Source: Metarhizium brunneum (Eukaryota; Ascomycota; Sordariomycetes; Hypocreales; Clavicipitaceae). Taken from it: a stretch of 64,000 bases of DNA. The translations under genes were made by a program, and so were the position numbers. Positions 12,701 through 23,649 of this stretch are shown piece after piece. The notes under the pieces were generated by a model. It was given only the letters and a program-made list of their open reading frames with translations, was not told the DNA's origin and searched no databases. Each line of letters begins with the position of its first letter. Position 1 is the first letter of the stretch. The stretch lies in the NCBI RefSeq assembly GCF_013426205.1, contig NC_089426.1, forward strand, positions 4,030,001 to 4,094,000. The letters are read 5' to 3'.

Positions 12701-13323
12701 TTCTGCCCGCCCTGACCAGTGTGAAGATATACGGCCGATGCTCGCCAAGCCACACGTATCAAGTTGCAAGCACGCCAACGGCTGGCGAAGCCAATTCCAA
12801 AAAGTCCAGTCCGCCCATGGGCATTCCTGGCGACAGCGGAGCTTGGGTGGTGGACCGTCGCCACGGCCAGCTGTGTGGCCACGTACTGGCCTGGAGCTCA
12901 CGGAAGCGAGTTGCCTACATTTGCCCCATGGACGTCCTCTTGCTTGACGTCGCGCAGACGCTCGAGGCATGCGAAGTGCGTCTTCCAGGAGGTGAGCCTG
13001 TGGTGACGCTCGGAGACCCCAGCCAGTACCACGGCGCGAAACAATCGAAAGAGGGCGAGGATGATGACGACGATGACGACGAAGATGACCTAAGAGACTT
13101 AGTCGAGTCCGAAGACGACGACGACGCTCCGGAATTGGCTCCAATTTCATCAAGTGCAAGACAGGGCGACGCGGAAGGCTCACCCACCTCAGCCAAGGGC
13201 TCTAGTCGTCAAGAATCGTCCAGTCCACTGCGACTAGAGACGTCTACTGAGCTTCGAGGACTCGCAAGTCGGTTAGAGGATCTCAATATTGCGAGAACGC
13301 GGAGGATAGGGGTGAGCGGGTGA
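9724..13323 (+). CDS. HeLo-like / pseudokinase / trypsin-like peptidase fusion protein
   Basis: One uninterrupted exon encodes 1199 residues. Residues 1-150 contain a helical segment with the L-x-I-x-K-x-RL-x-x-WG pattern of HeLo-like (prion-inhibition) domains. Residues about 300-530 look like a protein kinase C-lobe, but the catalytic HRD is HGN (361-363) and DFG is DIF (397-399), while Asn368 is kept, so it is probably a pseudokinase. Residues about 610-720 form a conserved linker. From about 750 the protein resembles a chymotrypsin-fold peptidase: His784/His785 in TVHHML, Asp927 in EVDWALF and Ser1038 in [11 protein letters not shown]. Acidic low-complexity runs lie near 845-870 and 1110-1135. 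No signal peptide or membrane segment is visible, so it is probably cytosolic. HeLo domains in fungi often act in programmed cell death; a self/non-self or stress-response role is inference. The gene converges on JLP2. Confidence 0.8.
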   Translation: MESFIPMGGFQLPFQRRLSRLYNDTKKSSDFVKEPVQNEEDPEMKTLHRKLCIQKDRLVSWGLEWSDPSQSTEIDESLSKAGLSEVVGSIMSTIKDILAEAEPLWQSSRHVVASSRASPDKKLPLVQWDKTRFEDLIRDLTASIDTLYDLSRTRSSGYFPRRMSKTTYKSLAADEFRPFESSRMQTPQHIDPMTLTFLGPKQEDVSAVPPRQVVFMSKIAYSELTQGTTTKAPWAPLLLEYATFDSIYSVTGIMPPMSRFEKLSSGLQQDPQRAPGTWTGLPRLLGYFEDLENSRIGLVYRLPPSFNAVSFEPRTKNPLYNLPTLHDLLSRQDEPPLEAKFKLAYNLTNTIFDMHTRGVTHGNLAAKNISFGNASTEGVNAEDGVIDIRRPLVSSFDIFPEDEVASKPSPWRHPLDPHSSRGSPVSRTTDERVLELYSLAMVLLSIGLWTQLEALLPNSTSTIVPASALDRLTVKCGTLYVKAVQSCWHAVDDELNGQSGGEVLLSAIQTQTTRFLETCCILDGVSDLEQRLDQEVRDTAVTQQQQRLEPTKDTKSPSGYPADKKASVPPPDSKRRLVGHVDLAGEDVDGTETLMTDLALSSTNILADSPGKQKMRLYPHVPLPPDVVDKWNTILMPQINQALRHFYRKHPESVEISLESVGTSPQAAQPTVLVVCTSVGKVRAILKKRIGELFDGTTGFSLKVCRGHVLRSRRFSKSVFRSMARANAADGDSEDEVEAVNPQYQEYPGNGASIGAWIGDRHLPPVSFGGLVMVDDKPYGMTVHHMLDDPDPDQAQVDTLRSSAAPGHDWYAGFIQGSGDEEDFAYELSDSESEPYSETDITSDYGDDEEEEGGEDEFEPGDIPGIEPGCGDGYVVTQPALDDVEKGFYPCAETEDEDHLDTYSLGEVYASSGIRRKQAQGLIHEVDWALFEFADGRLPGENAMPRCEDGKPRSDSSDDVAKLRPTTVAPSSSLPGMEVQCVARTSGLQSGQILPALTSVKIYGRCSPSHTYQVASTPTAGEANSKKSSPPMGIPGDSGAWVVDRRHGQLCGHVLAWSSRKRVAYICPMDVLLLDVAQTLEACEVRLPGGEPVVTLGDPSQYHGAKQSKEGEDDDDDDDEDDLRDLVESEDDDDAPELAPISSSARQGDAEGSPTSAKGSSRQESSSPLRLETSTELRGLASRLEDLNIARTRRIGVSG

Positions 13324-13563
13324 TGGTCAGGCCATTCCTCTTCCTTGGTTGTCTGCAGATGCGGAATTGAATGTCAATACTCTGTACCAGGACACTCCTT
13401 CACTCGCGGCGGCCAATGCAGGCGTGCAACATGGGAAATTGTAGTTTTTTGTTTGTTGTATACCCTATTAGCCTCAACTTCAAGTCAGGCAGCGTAGCGA
13501 ATGGACACTCTTTGAGTTGTACTTTTTTCCCCCCAACCTCAGCCAAGAGCATAATAAGTGCCG

Positions 13564-14449
13564 TCACATAAAGTCGTCTTCCCAGTCCGCCCCGCGATCG
13601 CGATTACTCGACCCCGCCATATTCTCCTCGGTAAACATGTCATCGTACGCATGGTCCTTAGCCCACTTCCTCTCCTTCCACTCCTGCGCCTGCCTCGCGT
13701 CCTCCTTTCTCTAATTCCCCACAGTCAAGTGTCAGCTAGGTCGGCTCTGCATCTTGGGGGGGGGCACGGGCACGCACCCTCGTCTGCGCAGCGGCCTGCT
13801 CCGTCCGCCGCAGCTCGGCCAAGCGCTCGTCCCGCAGCTGCTTCAGGTCCGGCCTCTGCTCGACCCTCGTCCGGTTGAGCCGGTTGACAATGGGGTTCTC
13901 GCGCGCCGCGACGAGCACGCGCCTCACCTTGCGCGCGTCCTTGAAGGACACCTGCCCGACGTCCATGGACCCGTCCTTGCGGAGGTTGGACCACGGCGTG
14001 TAGATGACGGCCACGTTGTCCTTTTTGTTGCCTTCTGGCAGTCAGCCACGGCTGCTCTCTCTCTCTCTCTCTCGCTCTCAATGGGAAATAAGGTACCCTC
14101 TATGGAATTGGCCTTTGTGAGCTGCGCCAGGTCCGCGAGGAGCGCGTCGGGGAGGGCGTCCCAGCTCTGACCCTCGCGCATCCGGAGGTAGACGTGCGCG
14201 CTGGAGAGCTTGTCGACGTGGAACTGCACGGGGTCAGTTGTGGTGATACGGCAGCGGGAGGAGAGGGAGAGCCCTACCCAGACGTCCTCGTCCCAGCCGT
14301 ACCGGATGAGGTCCTCATCTGGGAAAGGGCGTCAGTTGAGACTTTGCGCGGAGGCGGGGGCGGGGGCGCGACTAGCTTTCGAACTTGTCCTTGCCGACGT
14401 AGATGAAGCCCGGGGGCTCGACGGCGCTCGAGGTGAAGTAGTAGACCAT
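13564..14449 (-). CDS. jlp2: JLP2/CCDC25 homologue, NFACT-R (DUF814) protein
   Basis: Five exons on the minus strand (14449-14377, 14318-14278, 14223-14097, 14034-13778, 13710-13564) encode 214 residues, close to the 208 of human CCDC25. Signature blocks are [20 protein letters not shown] at the N-terminus, [20 protein letters not shown], then [19 protein letters not shown], a charged coiled-coil region, and a DDFM C-terminus as in the human protein. The NFACT-R domain is shared with the ribosome quality-control factor Rqc2/NEMF and is thought to bind RNA or ribosomes. The first intron starts with GC rather than GT: every GT alternative there gives a stop, and only the GC donor restores the conserved NEDL reading. 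Intron 3 contains a CT microsatellite. Its end lies 240 bp from the end of the convergent HeLo/pseudokinase gene. Confidence 0.93.
14055..14073. repeat. CT microsatellite inside a JLP2 intron
   Basis: About nine CT units lie wholly inside intron 3 of the JLP2/CCDC25 gene. Read on the coding strand they give a GA-rich tract upstream of the acceptor. Confidence 0.85.
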
Positions 14450-16870
14450 TGTGGGCGTGATGCTGGCAAAAGGACGGGCGGACGGACGGATGGTGGTGGT
14501 CTCGCGACGAGGCGGGTTGGAAATTTCGACGGGGTGCGGTTTGCGGCTCTGGGTGGGGGTCGTGGTGGCTAATAGCGGGCCGCGCTTCGATGTTGCTGCT
14601 GTCTGGTGGTTTTATTTTATCGATCACTGGTTGGATTTTGTGTTACCTTGATGAATGATGATGCAAGTATGATATCTGGGAATATAGCATTCGGCTATAT
14701 TAAGTCAAAGAATAATAGAAGACTAAAATATACTATTTATATTAATTTATTACGATACTTGTATTATGCTCGTACTGTTATGTGTGTTGAGAGGGAAGCA
14801 ACAATCTACTAGATTAATATTAAATTATTAAAAAAGAATTATTTGAAAAGGCCTAAATAGTCATGCAAACTACTAGTAGCATTGTGTGCAAGCCGTACCA
14901 GGCTAGGACCGTGACAAGCAGTGAGAATAGCACCAAGTACCAGACACTACACTAGCCCAGGTGGTAATTCATGACCGCGCGCCGGCAAAGGCCATCGCGA
15001 CAGCCTCAGCCACTTACAGCGTGGAGCAAAGTACACGTCATGCCGGTGACTCAGCCCGAAAACTAACTAAACCATTAATACTAAACTTTATGCCAGTAAC
15101 TCAGTTTAAAAACTTAAAATAGTTAACATGTAGGATAATGTAGCCACACACAATATATATCAGCGAGGTCTGCCCTCCGTATTCCAAGAGTCCACCCCGT
15201 TCATCTCCAAGACATCTGCTCTTCTGCTATCAAGTCCTACTGCAAGCAACCATTCGTGAGTCCCTGCCTTTAATGTTTGCAAAGCTCCCGGAAGCACTGC
15301 AGCTACTTGCTGACATCGGCCATAGCAGTAACCGCACAACAACACGACTGCTTCTAATCGTCGATGGCGTTTTAACCTCCGGAATAAGGCAAAACTACCA
15401 ATACAGTATTACTTGGCAGCGTTTTTGTTGGCCTTTTTGGATACCTTTATGTTGCCTTATTCGCCCCCTTAGATGCTAGTCTAGCAGCTTCTTTGGTGCT
15501 TTTTTTCCGGCTCCGCTATTCCAGCCTTCTCTAGATCCCTGATAGCTTCATCGGGTGTCCTGCTTTCCTCAGGATCAGCATTCTTTTCCTTGAAGCTAGC
15601 CTCTTCTGCTGTGAGGATATGCTGTTGATACCGGCCTGGCATCTTTCTCGCCCTCTTGGTATCAAGTCAGCTTTGCATCCGTGAAGCTCCAAATGCCACA
15701 GCAACTTACTGCATACTTCTCTGGTAGTAGCCACTGGGGAAAAAGCACCAAAGATGCTGCTAAACTAGCACCCGAGGGAGCTAATAACGCAACTAAAAAT
15801 AGTAACCAAAAAAGCTGCCAAATAGCACAATATTAGTAGTTTTACCTTATTCCAGAGATTTTATTTTACTATTTTTTCCCCTTTTAATAACCGACAAATC
15901 GAGCAGTGCGTTTTGCCAAACCCCCGTGGTGCACATTGCCCCGCGCACTTGTACAAGCCGCACGAACAGGCTTACGCATCACCGCCCACCAGCCATCACA
16001 CGGCATCAAAGACAGTCCCGCCCGCAAAAAAAGCAAAGAGGCAGAAACCGCGGGTTCAGACATCGTCCCATCGAGCCCCCGGGGCAATCGACCAGTCCGG
16101 CTCAGCGGATCAGGGGCGGTGACAGCCGAAGCTGGTCCCTGGCGCCTTTGGCACTTGAAACATGATCGAAGTTGACGGCCCGGGGTAGGGCTGGTGTGCC
16201 CGTCACGCAGGGCGCCTCCGAAATATTTCGGAGTGGACGGGCGTGGGTATCCCGGCCCGAGGCGCGTGGGTTTTCGGGATACTCTGACAGCGGAAACATG
16301 TTCGACGAGGAGGAATATCCCCTTTTGGCAGACGAGCCTCCAACGATGTGCAGCTTTCAGGGATTCGGGCCTATTAAATTATTAATAGTCATGCCTGCTG
16401 ACGGATACATCCATTACCGCTGAAAGTCTACCAGAAAAGAAGTATCTGCAATTCCATTACGGGGTTGTTGGAGCCTTGGCTGCTTTAAAGGGATGGTGGG
16501 AGAAGAGGGCGCCGTGCCCGGTTTGTAGCTTCTTGCCTGAATATCGTGTACTGGGCCATGTTTGCAGCGTGCCGTGGTTTACACCATCTCACTATTAGAC
16601 GCTGCCCAATCACGAGCTACCGTTGGCAACCGATAGGGCTGTTACATGTGTAAATCAAGCTTTATTGTGGTTGGCACTGATTATGCCATGTGTGCGAGGA
16701 GCAATTCCTGCTGCCATTTGAACAAAGAGCCATGTGCTTGCTGCGTGTAATCAAGTCAAACCATACCCCAAGTCGTTTCCTCACATCCTGTGTCCATAAT
16801 ACATCGAGTTGTCGTCATTCTTGTTGTAACCACGGCGCCATTGTCCTGCGCGTCTGCCAGTCGCCGCCTG
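14450..16870. other. AT-rich decayed region
   Basis: Stretches at 14650-14880, 15040-15150 and 15780-15890 are strongly AT-rich, with many TA and TAA steps and no long frames. This is typical of DNA altered by repeat-induced point mutation. The inverted duplication listed separately lies inside. Between 15900 and 16870 composition returns to normal but no gene is recognisable; the final part is the 3' side of the velvet gene. Confidence 0.6.
15377..15857. repeat. Imperfect inverted repeat around a decayed coding fragment
   Basis: The sequence 15377-15507, read in reverse complement, matches 15740-15857. Both begin AAAAAGCACCAAAGA and end TAGTTTT-R-CCTTATTCC-R-GAG, with scattered mostly transition differences and a few indels over 120-130 bp. 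The arms are separated by about 230 bp. Both arms can be read as a Lys/Ala-rich C-terminal tail starting KSTK-(E/D)-AA. The minus-strand middle holds a protein-like stretch (HILTAEEASFKEKN and following) after an intron-like GTAAGT...AG. It looks like an inverted duplication of the 3' end of one gene, possibly from a transposon. The family is not identified. Confidence 0.6.
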
Positions 16871-17397
16871 TCATTTAAGCGCGCCGGCTTCTCTGGCGAT
16901 TTCCATCTTCTCTTCCTCTTCGGGTGCTACAAGAAGACTGTTAGATACATGCGAGTCGTGACATGCGTAGCTCTTTCGAGGCACGCCCTCTGTTGGGTTG
17001 ACTTACTTGCTATAGCACGAGGCACCGTGTTTCCTGTCGCGTCTATATCCCTGCTCGACACCTGTGTGACCAGACGGAGGCCTTGCTCCATTTTGTAAAT
17101 GTCGGCACGCAGGTGAAATGTGCCCTCCGTCGAGATCTGCGACTCCGGAAAGGCAAAGAGGTAGCTGCCTTCGGAGTCGGGCCGGAACCCCCCTTGCGCG
17201 CTCTTCGGCCCTAGAAGAGCATCGCTGACATTCTCATCATTCTCATTCAACAAAGTAATGTTTGCCACGTACGTGCTCTGAGAATCGTCTCCCGTCTTGG
17301 ATAATTGCAGCAAAAACGGCGGGTATAGAGAGCCACCGCATTGTACCTTGACCGGTGGCTCGATGATGAAGGTGCATTCGACCGTGTGTTCCGGCAT
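16871..17397 (-). CDS. Minimal velvet-domain protein
   Basis: Two exons (17397-17007 and 16926-16871, intron of 80 nt starting GTAAGT) encode 148 residues that are almost only a velvet domain. The pattern is an N-terminal strand CTFIIEPPVKVQCGGSLYPP, a long insert, then GSYLFAFPESQISTEGTFHL, RADIYKMEQG and a closing strand with SSRD, as in short fungal velvet factors. The tail is charged (EEEEKMEIAREAG). Velvet proteins are NF-kB-like fungal regulators that dimerise and bind DNA to link development and secondary metabolism. This one lacks the extra regions of VeA, VelB or VosA and no nuclear localisation signal is evident, so it may act as a partner. DNA binding is not shown. Upstream sequence to 17.8 kb has no overlapping gene. 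Confidence 0.72.
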
Positions 17398-20300
17398 TAT
17401 GTCGTCAAGACGCTGAAAGGAGCTTCTTTTCTCGGGTCCAAGTGAAGTGCTGTACAGTGCAATAGTGTGAATGGTGATACAAAAGGTATGCCTTCAAGTC
17501 CGCTCTCTGCTCTCGCTTGCAGTTTATATATGCCGTCATCCGGTCACTCTTATCCAAGAGATTCCGCAGAGTTTGTCTCTTGTTTTCCAAGAGGCATGTG
17601 ATTCGCAATCTAGGACGTTTGAGGAAACACGCACCGCAAGGACTCCCGTGCAATGCAGAAACAACGCCGAACCAGTCGCTAAAGATATCGTGAGACACGA
17701 CCTGAAGAATGGTCAAGCAGGCTGTGGACAAACAATCCGGATAAGCAGCAAAGTGTCTTTGCCTCCCTGCCCAATGTTGCAAGCACACAGAAAGGAGGGG
17801 GATACAGTCTTAGGACAGCCAAAACGTGCAAAATAAGCTACTTGCCTCGATGATGGTGTTACCACTGACCAGGCGATAGTACTGACTGGCCCCGTGAACC
17901 CACAACGAAACGCCGACGAGAAAACAGAACAATATGACGGACTGGTAGACGGCTTTGACTTCATTCGTTGTTTCGCAACGCACAAAGGGGAATCACAAGC
18001 CAGAAGCTCCCCGGGAAACGTTTTCGGTCAATGAAATATATCACGATGGGGCAAAGTGGCTATTTTGCTCCAAGAGCCGTATCGTATCCTTTCGTTACAC
18101 AAAAGGAATCCAAAACCCATCCGCGTACGCACAGGCGAGAGACTTGTGCGTTCGGCCAACCCAATATGTCTAACGATTTTGGACAAACCTTTCCAGGAAG
18201 AGCACGTTGGCAGACTTGGATTGCCCACAATTTCGCGTCAAATGCGAGCTCTCCCGAAACCTCAAAGGAAGTAAAAAAAGGTGACTCGAGACATTTTGGG
18301 AAAGACAAGCGGCGTTGTTCGATTTTTCGTTATTAAGAAGGCGATGGGTTCCCTCTCTTCTTTTTTAATTTTCCCATTCGCTGTGTATATTGTGATTAAT
18401 CACCCCATGGCTGCCCGGCAGGCGCATTCCTGTGTACGTTTACATGATATGCCGCCTTGTTTGCTTCGATTCACCCAGTACCATGCTCAAAGTAAGGATC
18501 GCAGAGTTCTGCTTCGCTAAGCAGGGGGCACATGTGGAATGGGGGTGTGTATGTTCGTGAGAGAGTGAGGATATATTCATCAGGCCACATCGCCCAATCA
18601 TATCGCGTACCGACAAAGGTTCTCCAGAAGAAGAAAAGCAAAAAGAAGAAAGGAGAGAAAGAGAGAGTCAACTCCAGGGCTCAGGTTCACAAGGGTCGTT
18701 TCCAACCCAGCGGATCGACGCCTGTGTCACCATGCCCCGTTGGAAGGGCTTGTTTTAAACACAAAAGCTACAGCACCAAGGGAAAAACTGGGTTCAAGCT
18801 GTGACGAGATGACCAGTAATCCCACACCCCTGTATATGGCAATTGACATTTTGCATCTGAGCTGCATCGAGACATGCCAGCTCTCTGCTCTTATGGTGTT
18901 CCCTAGCTAGACTAGCTAGACCCACGACGAAGAATTGGTGTCGAGTTGGTGTCATGAACGGGGACTCTTTGTCTCACAGAGGGGCGTCACTGCAGGCCAA
19001 TATGCTCGCGTATGGCCAACAATGGGAATCGCTGTACCCAAGTAGTCACGACACTCCAGGTATGCAGTCGTTTTGCTGACTCGAGAGAAGCATGAAGACA
19101 ACGGCCACCAGCCCCTTGTTCTTTTCGTCGCCTGAGAAAACTGGCCTGTGCACAGATAAAACATCCAACGGGCGATATTTTGAGCACGTTTGTGGTGCTC
19201 GTTGCGAATTTCTGGCCTCATTATTTGCTTTGTTTGACTGCGGAGGCTATCAAATTAGTCGGCTCGGTTCGCGTTCATGTTGACTGTTGGTCATTATTGG
19301 CCCGCCCACGACAGTTCGAGGCAGACCAACCACTTTGCCTGCTGAGCTCTCTTGAACGTGAGAGGGTGTAAAAAAAAGAGGGCTTTCAGCGGTCATCCTC
19401 GTAGGACTACTGCTGTTGACTCTTGTTATTATCCAATTGCGACCATATACGGCCGACTCGGTTCAAGCCCACGTTAAAAAGACTTACACTGGCATGTCAT
19501 CACCAGCCTCGGCAATGACAAGGATTGACTTACAAATATTAGAGTCACGAATTCGGAGTATTAGTACCTGCTTTGCCTCGTCTACCCATGTCTTCTTGCG
19601 CCAGAATATCGGTACTGTGGCGTACACTAAATTTCGCCACCCAGGGGGCAATAGTACATTCGAGCCGAAGCACACATCAAGCGAAATGCATCATTTCCCG
19701 CTGGACCCTGCCGTCGGGTTTTGGAATCAGGCGGGAGGACGCTGTGGTCAAGACGTCGTCAAGGATTGAGTGCTCATGCAGATTGCAGAATCCAATCAGT
19801 ACAGTAATGGCCCATGCCGCGACGACAGAAACAGAACAACATGGAATACTAGTTGTGTAGATCCGGAAGATGTTGGTCCGGGGCAGCTGAACCTCACAGG
19901 GATGCCCCATTCAGATGCGAAAGAAGTACAAGAAGACCAAACGCAATGGGGTAAAGCTGCATCTTCCGTATCAGTCGCAAAGTCGGATACCAGCTCCCTG
20001 GGCGAGGTTCTGTGTTCACCCTTACTGTCCCATCTCGATCAGTGTCTTGGACTCTTGGCCCACATCGACAGGGCCGACAAATCCTTGGGAACCAACACAC
20101 ATACATCCCATGTCTCGCCCAGGTCGATCTCTCGCCTTTCTCAGTGCGGTGAAGAAGCCCCATTCATGTCAGTCTCGAAGAGCGCAGCTGAACAATATGG
20201 CTATATTCAGTAGCAGCTTGCGAAGCGTTGACGTACCAAGGGGAATTACGGAATATCTTTACCCAAAAAGAGTGCAACTTCGGCGCGCATGGCGTAGAAT

Positions 20301-22000
20301 ACTTGCCCTGCCGAGATGGCCTGTGAATATCAGTCATCGCGATGAGACACGAAGCGGCGTGCCAGTCACAGGCGACAAGATTGTAGATGTTTTGTGGGAA
20401 TGCGATTTGATGGAACCCAGTGCTTCTGGAAGGTTTGAAGCCCGTTCGACGCGCCATGTTGATCGCCATGCATGATCTGTCGCATCATTGAATTCAGACT
20501 AGGCTCGATTCTTCGGCCTTGCTCAGATTGGCATCTCAGTATGCAGCCCGAGAGTGCATGGTTTGGTGGTGGGCCAGCATGGTTGTCGAAATGATGCTTG
20601 CTGGGGACTTGAAGTAGAACAGTTCTTTAAATGCTCAACCTTCAAGGCTTGTCTATGGGTATATTCAACCAGGAAACAAAGTTGCTTTTGTGAGGCATAT
20701 ACTGTGCTTTCTTTCGGCGTTACTCTTCCTGTCCTTCTGCTCCCTTGGCTCTTGATGTTGATTTATAGGGTAGCCAACTCCCGCATCACGACTGGAAGCT
20801 GTCTCGATAATACCCGTCAGCGACCAAGTGGACGAGCCACTGCAAATCTTCTTGCCTATAATATACCAACCTGGCTAGGAAGGTCGGAGATCATCTCAAA
20901 TATCTATCTTGTCCATTACACCAAGCCAATCAATCTCTGGGCAAGTCATCTTGGCACTTTTTGTCAAGCCGGTGGCAGCCGCTGAAGGTGGGTAAGCAAG
21001 AAGCCACTGGCTGCCAGTCTCCGACATGAGGGTCCAACAGGTCAAGTTCGACTAGCAAAAGGGCCCTGTCCTGTAAAGCCCATGGCCGGGTAGTGTACCC
21101 TGCGTTTTCGACGAGAACACGTATGCAGCACTCGGTATGCGTGGTGGTTGTTTCCCCATGGCATGGTCCATTCATAGGAAATGACTGTCTGAGGTCGAGT
21201 GCGCAATTTGTCACGTTGCCCCGAGGTCGATGCCCCATCTGTGCCCCTGGTTGTGTTCAGTGTTCCGTCGTGAACGGTGGATCTCTAATCTGACCTCGGC
21301 CAACAAACATATCGTTGACACACAAATTCTTGGTTCGCGTTGTACTGTACCAGTGTCTTGATGCCGTTGGGTCGGCGTACGATCGACTGAGAAGATGGCA
21401 AAGGCGTACTTTGCGATGGGTGTCGATGCCTTATCAATGTCGCGAGCATTGACCAGGGCGGCTGCTGGTCCAGCTCGAGAAGCCTCAACTTGGCCTGCTT
21501 GGCCTTGCGCGATCGATTCATCGTCTCTCCGACAGCTTCGACATGCAGAAAATGGAAAGCTTGGTCGTCGACAAGGGCGTGTGAGGCGGCGTCTGCTGAG
21601 CCACCGGCCAGAATCACAATCATATTGCACGTCGTCTGGCCGTTTGGCGTGCGGATGTCGAATGGCAGGCCCCACCAAGTTGGACGCCAACTCCAACTCC
21701 AACTCCATTTCCATCTCCATAGATCCCGTCGCTACCCCTCCAACCCCTCCATTCTGGCCTGCTGCTTTGCGTCAAGCTGCATGCCCCCCAGCCGTACGCC
21801 ATTCCCGTTGTCTGTATTCTTCATCCCTCCCCGCGCCCTCCTCTTCTTCAATACCATCAAAGTTACCCTGGGGACTTGGCTGTATAAATCATCACTCGTT
21901 TCTGCCCCTCCGACGGAACAGCCTCTTGCATTCGACAACCCCTCCATCAAAGTCACGCAATCAAACTCGTTGTATCTCGTCCATCGTACCACAAAACACC
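17398..22000. other. 4.6-kb spacer without a recognisable gene
   Basis: Normal base composition, with many short frames up to 186 codons but no recognisable domain or consistent splice pattern. The final 300 bases before 22001 are rich in C and T (ATCCATTTCC-type runs), typical of the promoter or leader of a housekeeping gene such as the peptidase that follows. I see nothing else. Confidence 0.5.
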
Positions 22001-23649
22001 ATGGCCGTCGAGGACTTTGAGGCTGTTCTCAAGGCCAAATACCCCGGCAAGACGCATGCCAAACGCGTAGTCGACCTCATCCGCAAGACCAAGCCTGATG
22101 CGAATGGCGTCATTTATCTCGAGGGCCGCATGACCAAGCTGCTGGAGGACAATGATTCTCCCGAGCACTTTAGGTTTGTCGCCTTCTCATTATTCTTTCA
22201 TTTTTCTTTTACATCCCTGCCGCACTGATTACACTGCATGTTCCAATCCAACTAACCTCTCCAGACAACGCCGTTACTTCTACTACCTCACCGGCTGCAA
22301 CCTTGCCGACTGCTCCTTCGCCTACGACATCCAGTCTTCTAAATCAATTCTCTTCATCCCTCCCATTGACCCCGATGATGTCATTTGGTCCGGTCTTCCT
22401 CTCAGCATCGACGAAGCCCTGAGCCGCTACGATGTCGACGAGGTCAAGTTCACCACCGAGGTCAACTCCACCCTCGCTCACCTCGCCAAACAGAACCCCA
22501 ACTCGACCGTCTTTGCCATTGCCAATCAGGTCTCTGACAGCGTTACCTTCCTCGAGTTTGGAAGCAAGGACTTTGAGACTGTCAAGAAGGCCATTGAGGT
22601 TTCACGAGTCGTCAAGGATGAGTTTGAGGTTGCCATGATCCGCAAGGCCAACCACATCTCCAGTCTTGCTCACAAGGCCGTCATTGAGCGCTCCAAGGCT
22701 GCTGCCACTGAACAGGAGCTGTATGCTACCTTTTTGGAGCGATGTGTATCTCATGCTGCTCCCGAAATGGCCTACCATCCCATTTTGGCGGCCGGAAAGG
22801 CGGCGGCTACTCTGCACTATGTTGACAACAATGCTCCCCTAAAGGGTAAGCAAAACCTGTTGATTGATGCCGGATGCGAGTGGAACAACTATGCCTCAGA
22901 TATCGTGAGTCCTAGGTGCCAAACATGCTCCTGTTGTTCCACGTGTTTTTTTTAACAGACATTAGACGCGAACCTTCCCCCTGACTGGCACGTTCACAAA
23001 GGAGTCGAGGGACATCTACGACATTGTCCTTAGAATGCAGAAAGAATGCACCGAGCTTATCAAGGGCGGCATGCTCTGGGATGACCTTCACCTCCACGCC
23101 CACAAGGTTGCCATTGATGGATTGTTAGCTCTCGGCATTCTTAAGGGCGACGCCAAGGAGATTCTCAACGCCCGAACGAGCGCTGCCTTTTTCCCTCACG
23201 GCCTGGGGCACCACCTGGGTATGGACACGCACGACACCGGCGGCAACCCCAACCCCAATGACCCAGACAAGCTGTTCCGCTACCTGAGATTGCGCGGCCA
23301 CGTGCCGGCCGGTGCAGTTGTCACTGTTGAGCCCGGTGTAAGTTTTTTTGCCTGGTATCGGCTTGACAGTCAATACTGACAGGGATAGATTTACTTTTGC
23401 GATTTCATCATCAAGCCATATCTTGATGATCACGTCCACAGCAAGTACATCGACGCTGCTGTGCTCAACAAGTACTGGGACGTCGGTGGTGTTCGGTAAG
23501 TTGTCAACCATGGGTATTGCATTAGTCCATATCCTGACACTGACCCTGGCAGAATCGAGGACAATATCCATGTCACGGAAAATGGTTATGTAAACTTGAC
23601 CACGGCCATCAAGGAAGTGAGCGATGTTGAAGCTGTGTCAGCGAAATAA
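22001..23649 (+). CDS. pepP: Xaa-Pro aminopeptidase, M24B family (PepP type)
   Basis: Five exons (22001-22173, 22265-22904, 22966-23337, 23389-23495, 23553-23649) encode 462 residues. This is a cytosolic metallopeptidase that removes residues preceding proline. All five ligands of the two-metal (usually Mn) site are present: Asp259 (LLIDAG), Asp270 (ASDITRTFP), His353 (HGLGHHLG), Glu393 (VTVEPG) and Glu433 (IEDNI). The 40-residue gap between the two glutamates equals that of human prolidase and is longer than in E. coli PepP. No signal peptide is present. The start at [10 protein letters not shown] matches the usual fungal N-terminus; the same frame is open further upstream but that part is leader sequence. 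All introns are 51-91 nt with GT...AG ends and keep the frame. Confidence 0.95.

Noticed and set aside
19440..19500. B-box-like GGTTCAAGCCC suggesting a tRNA
   Set aside because: No A box at the right distance and no cloverleaf stems can be drawn.
21395..22000. N-terminal extension of the Xaa-Pro peptidase frame
   Set aside because: The upstream part is low-complexity Ser/Pro/Asn sequence typical of translated leader; the ATG at 22001 matches the usual fungal start.
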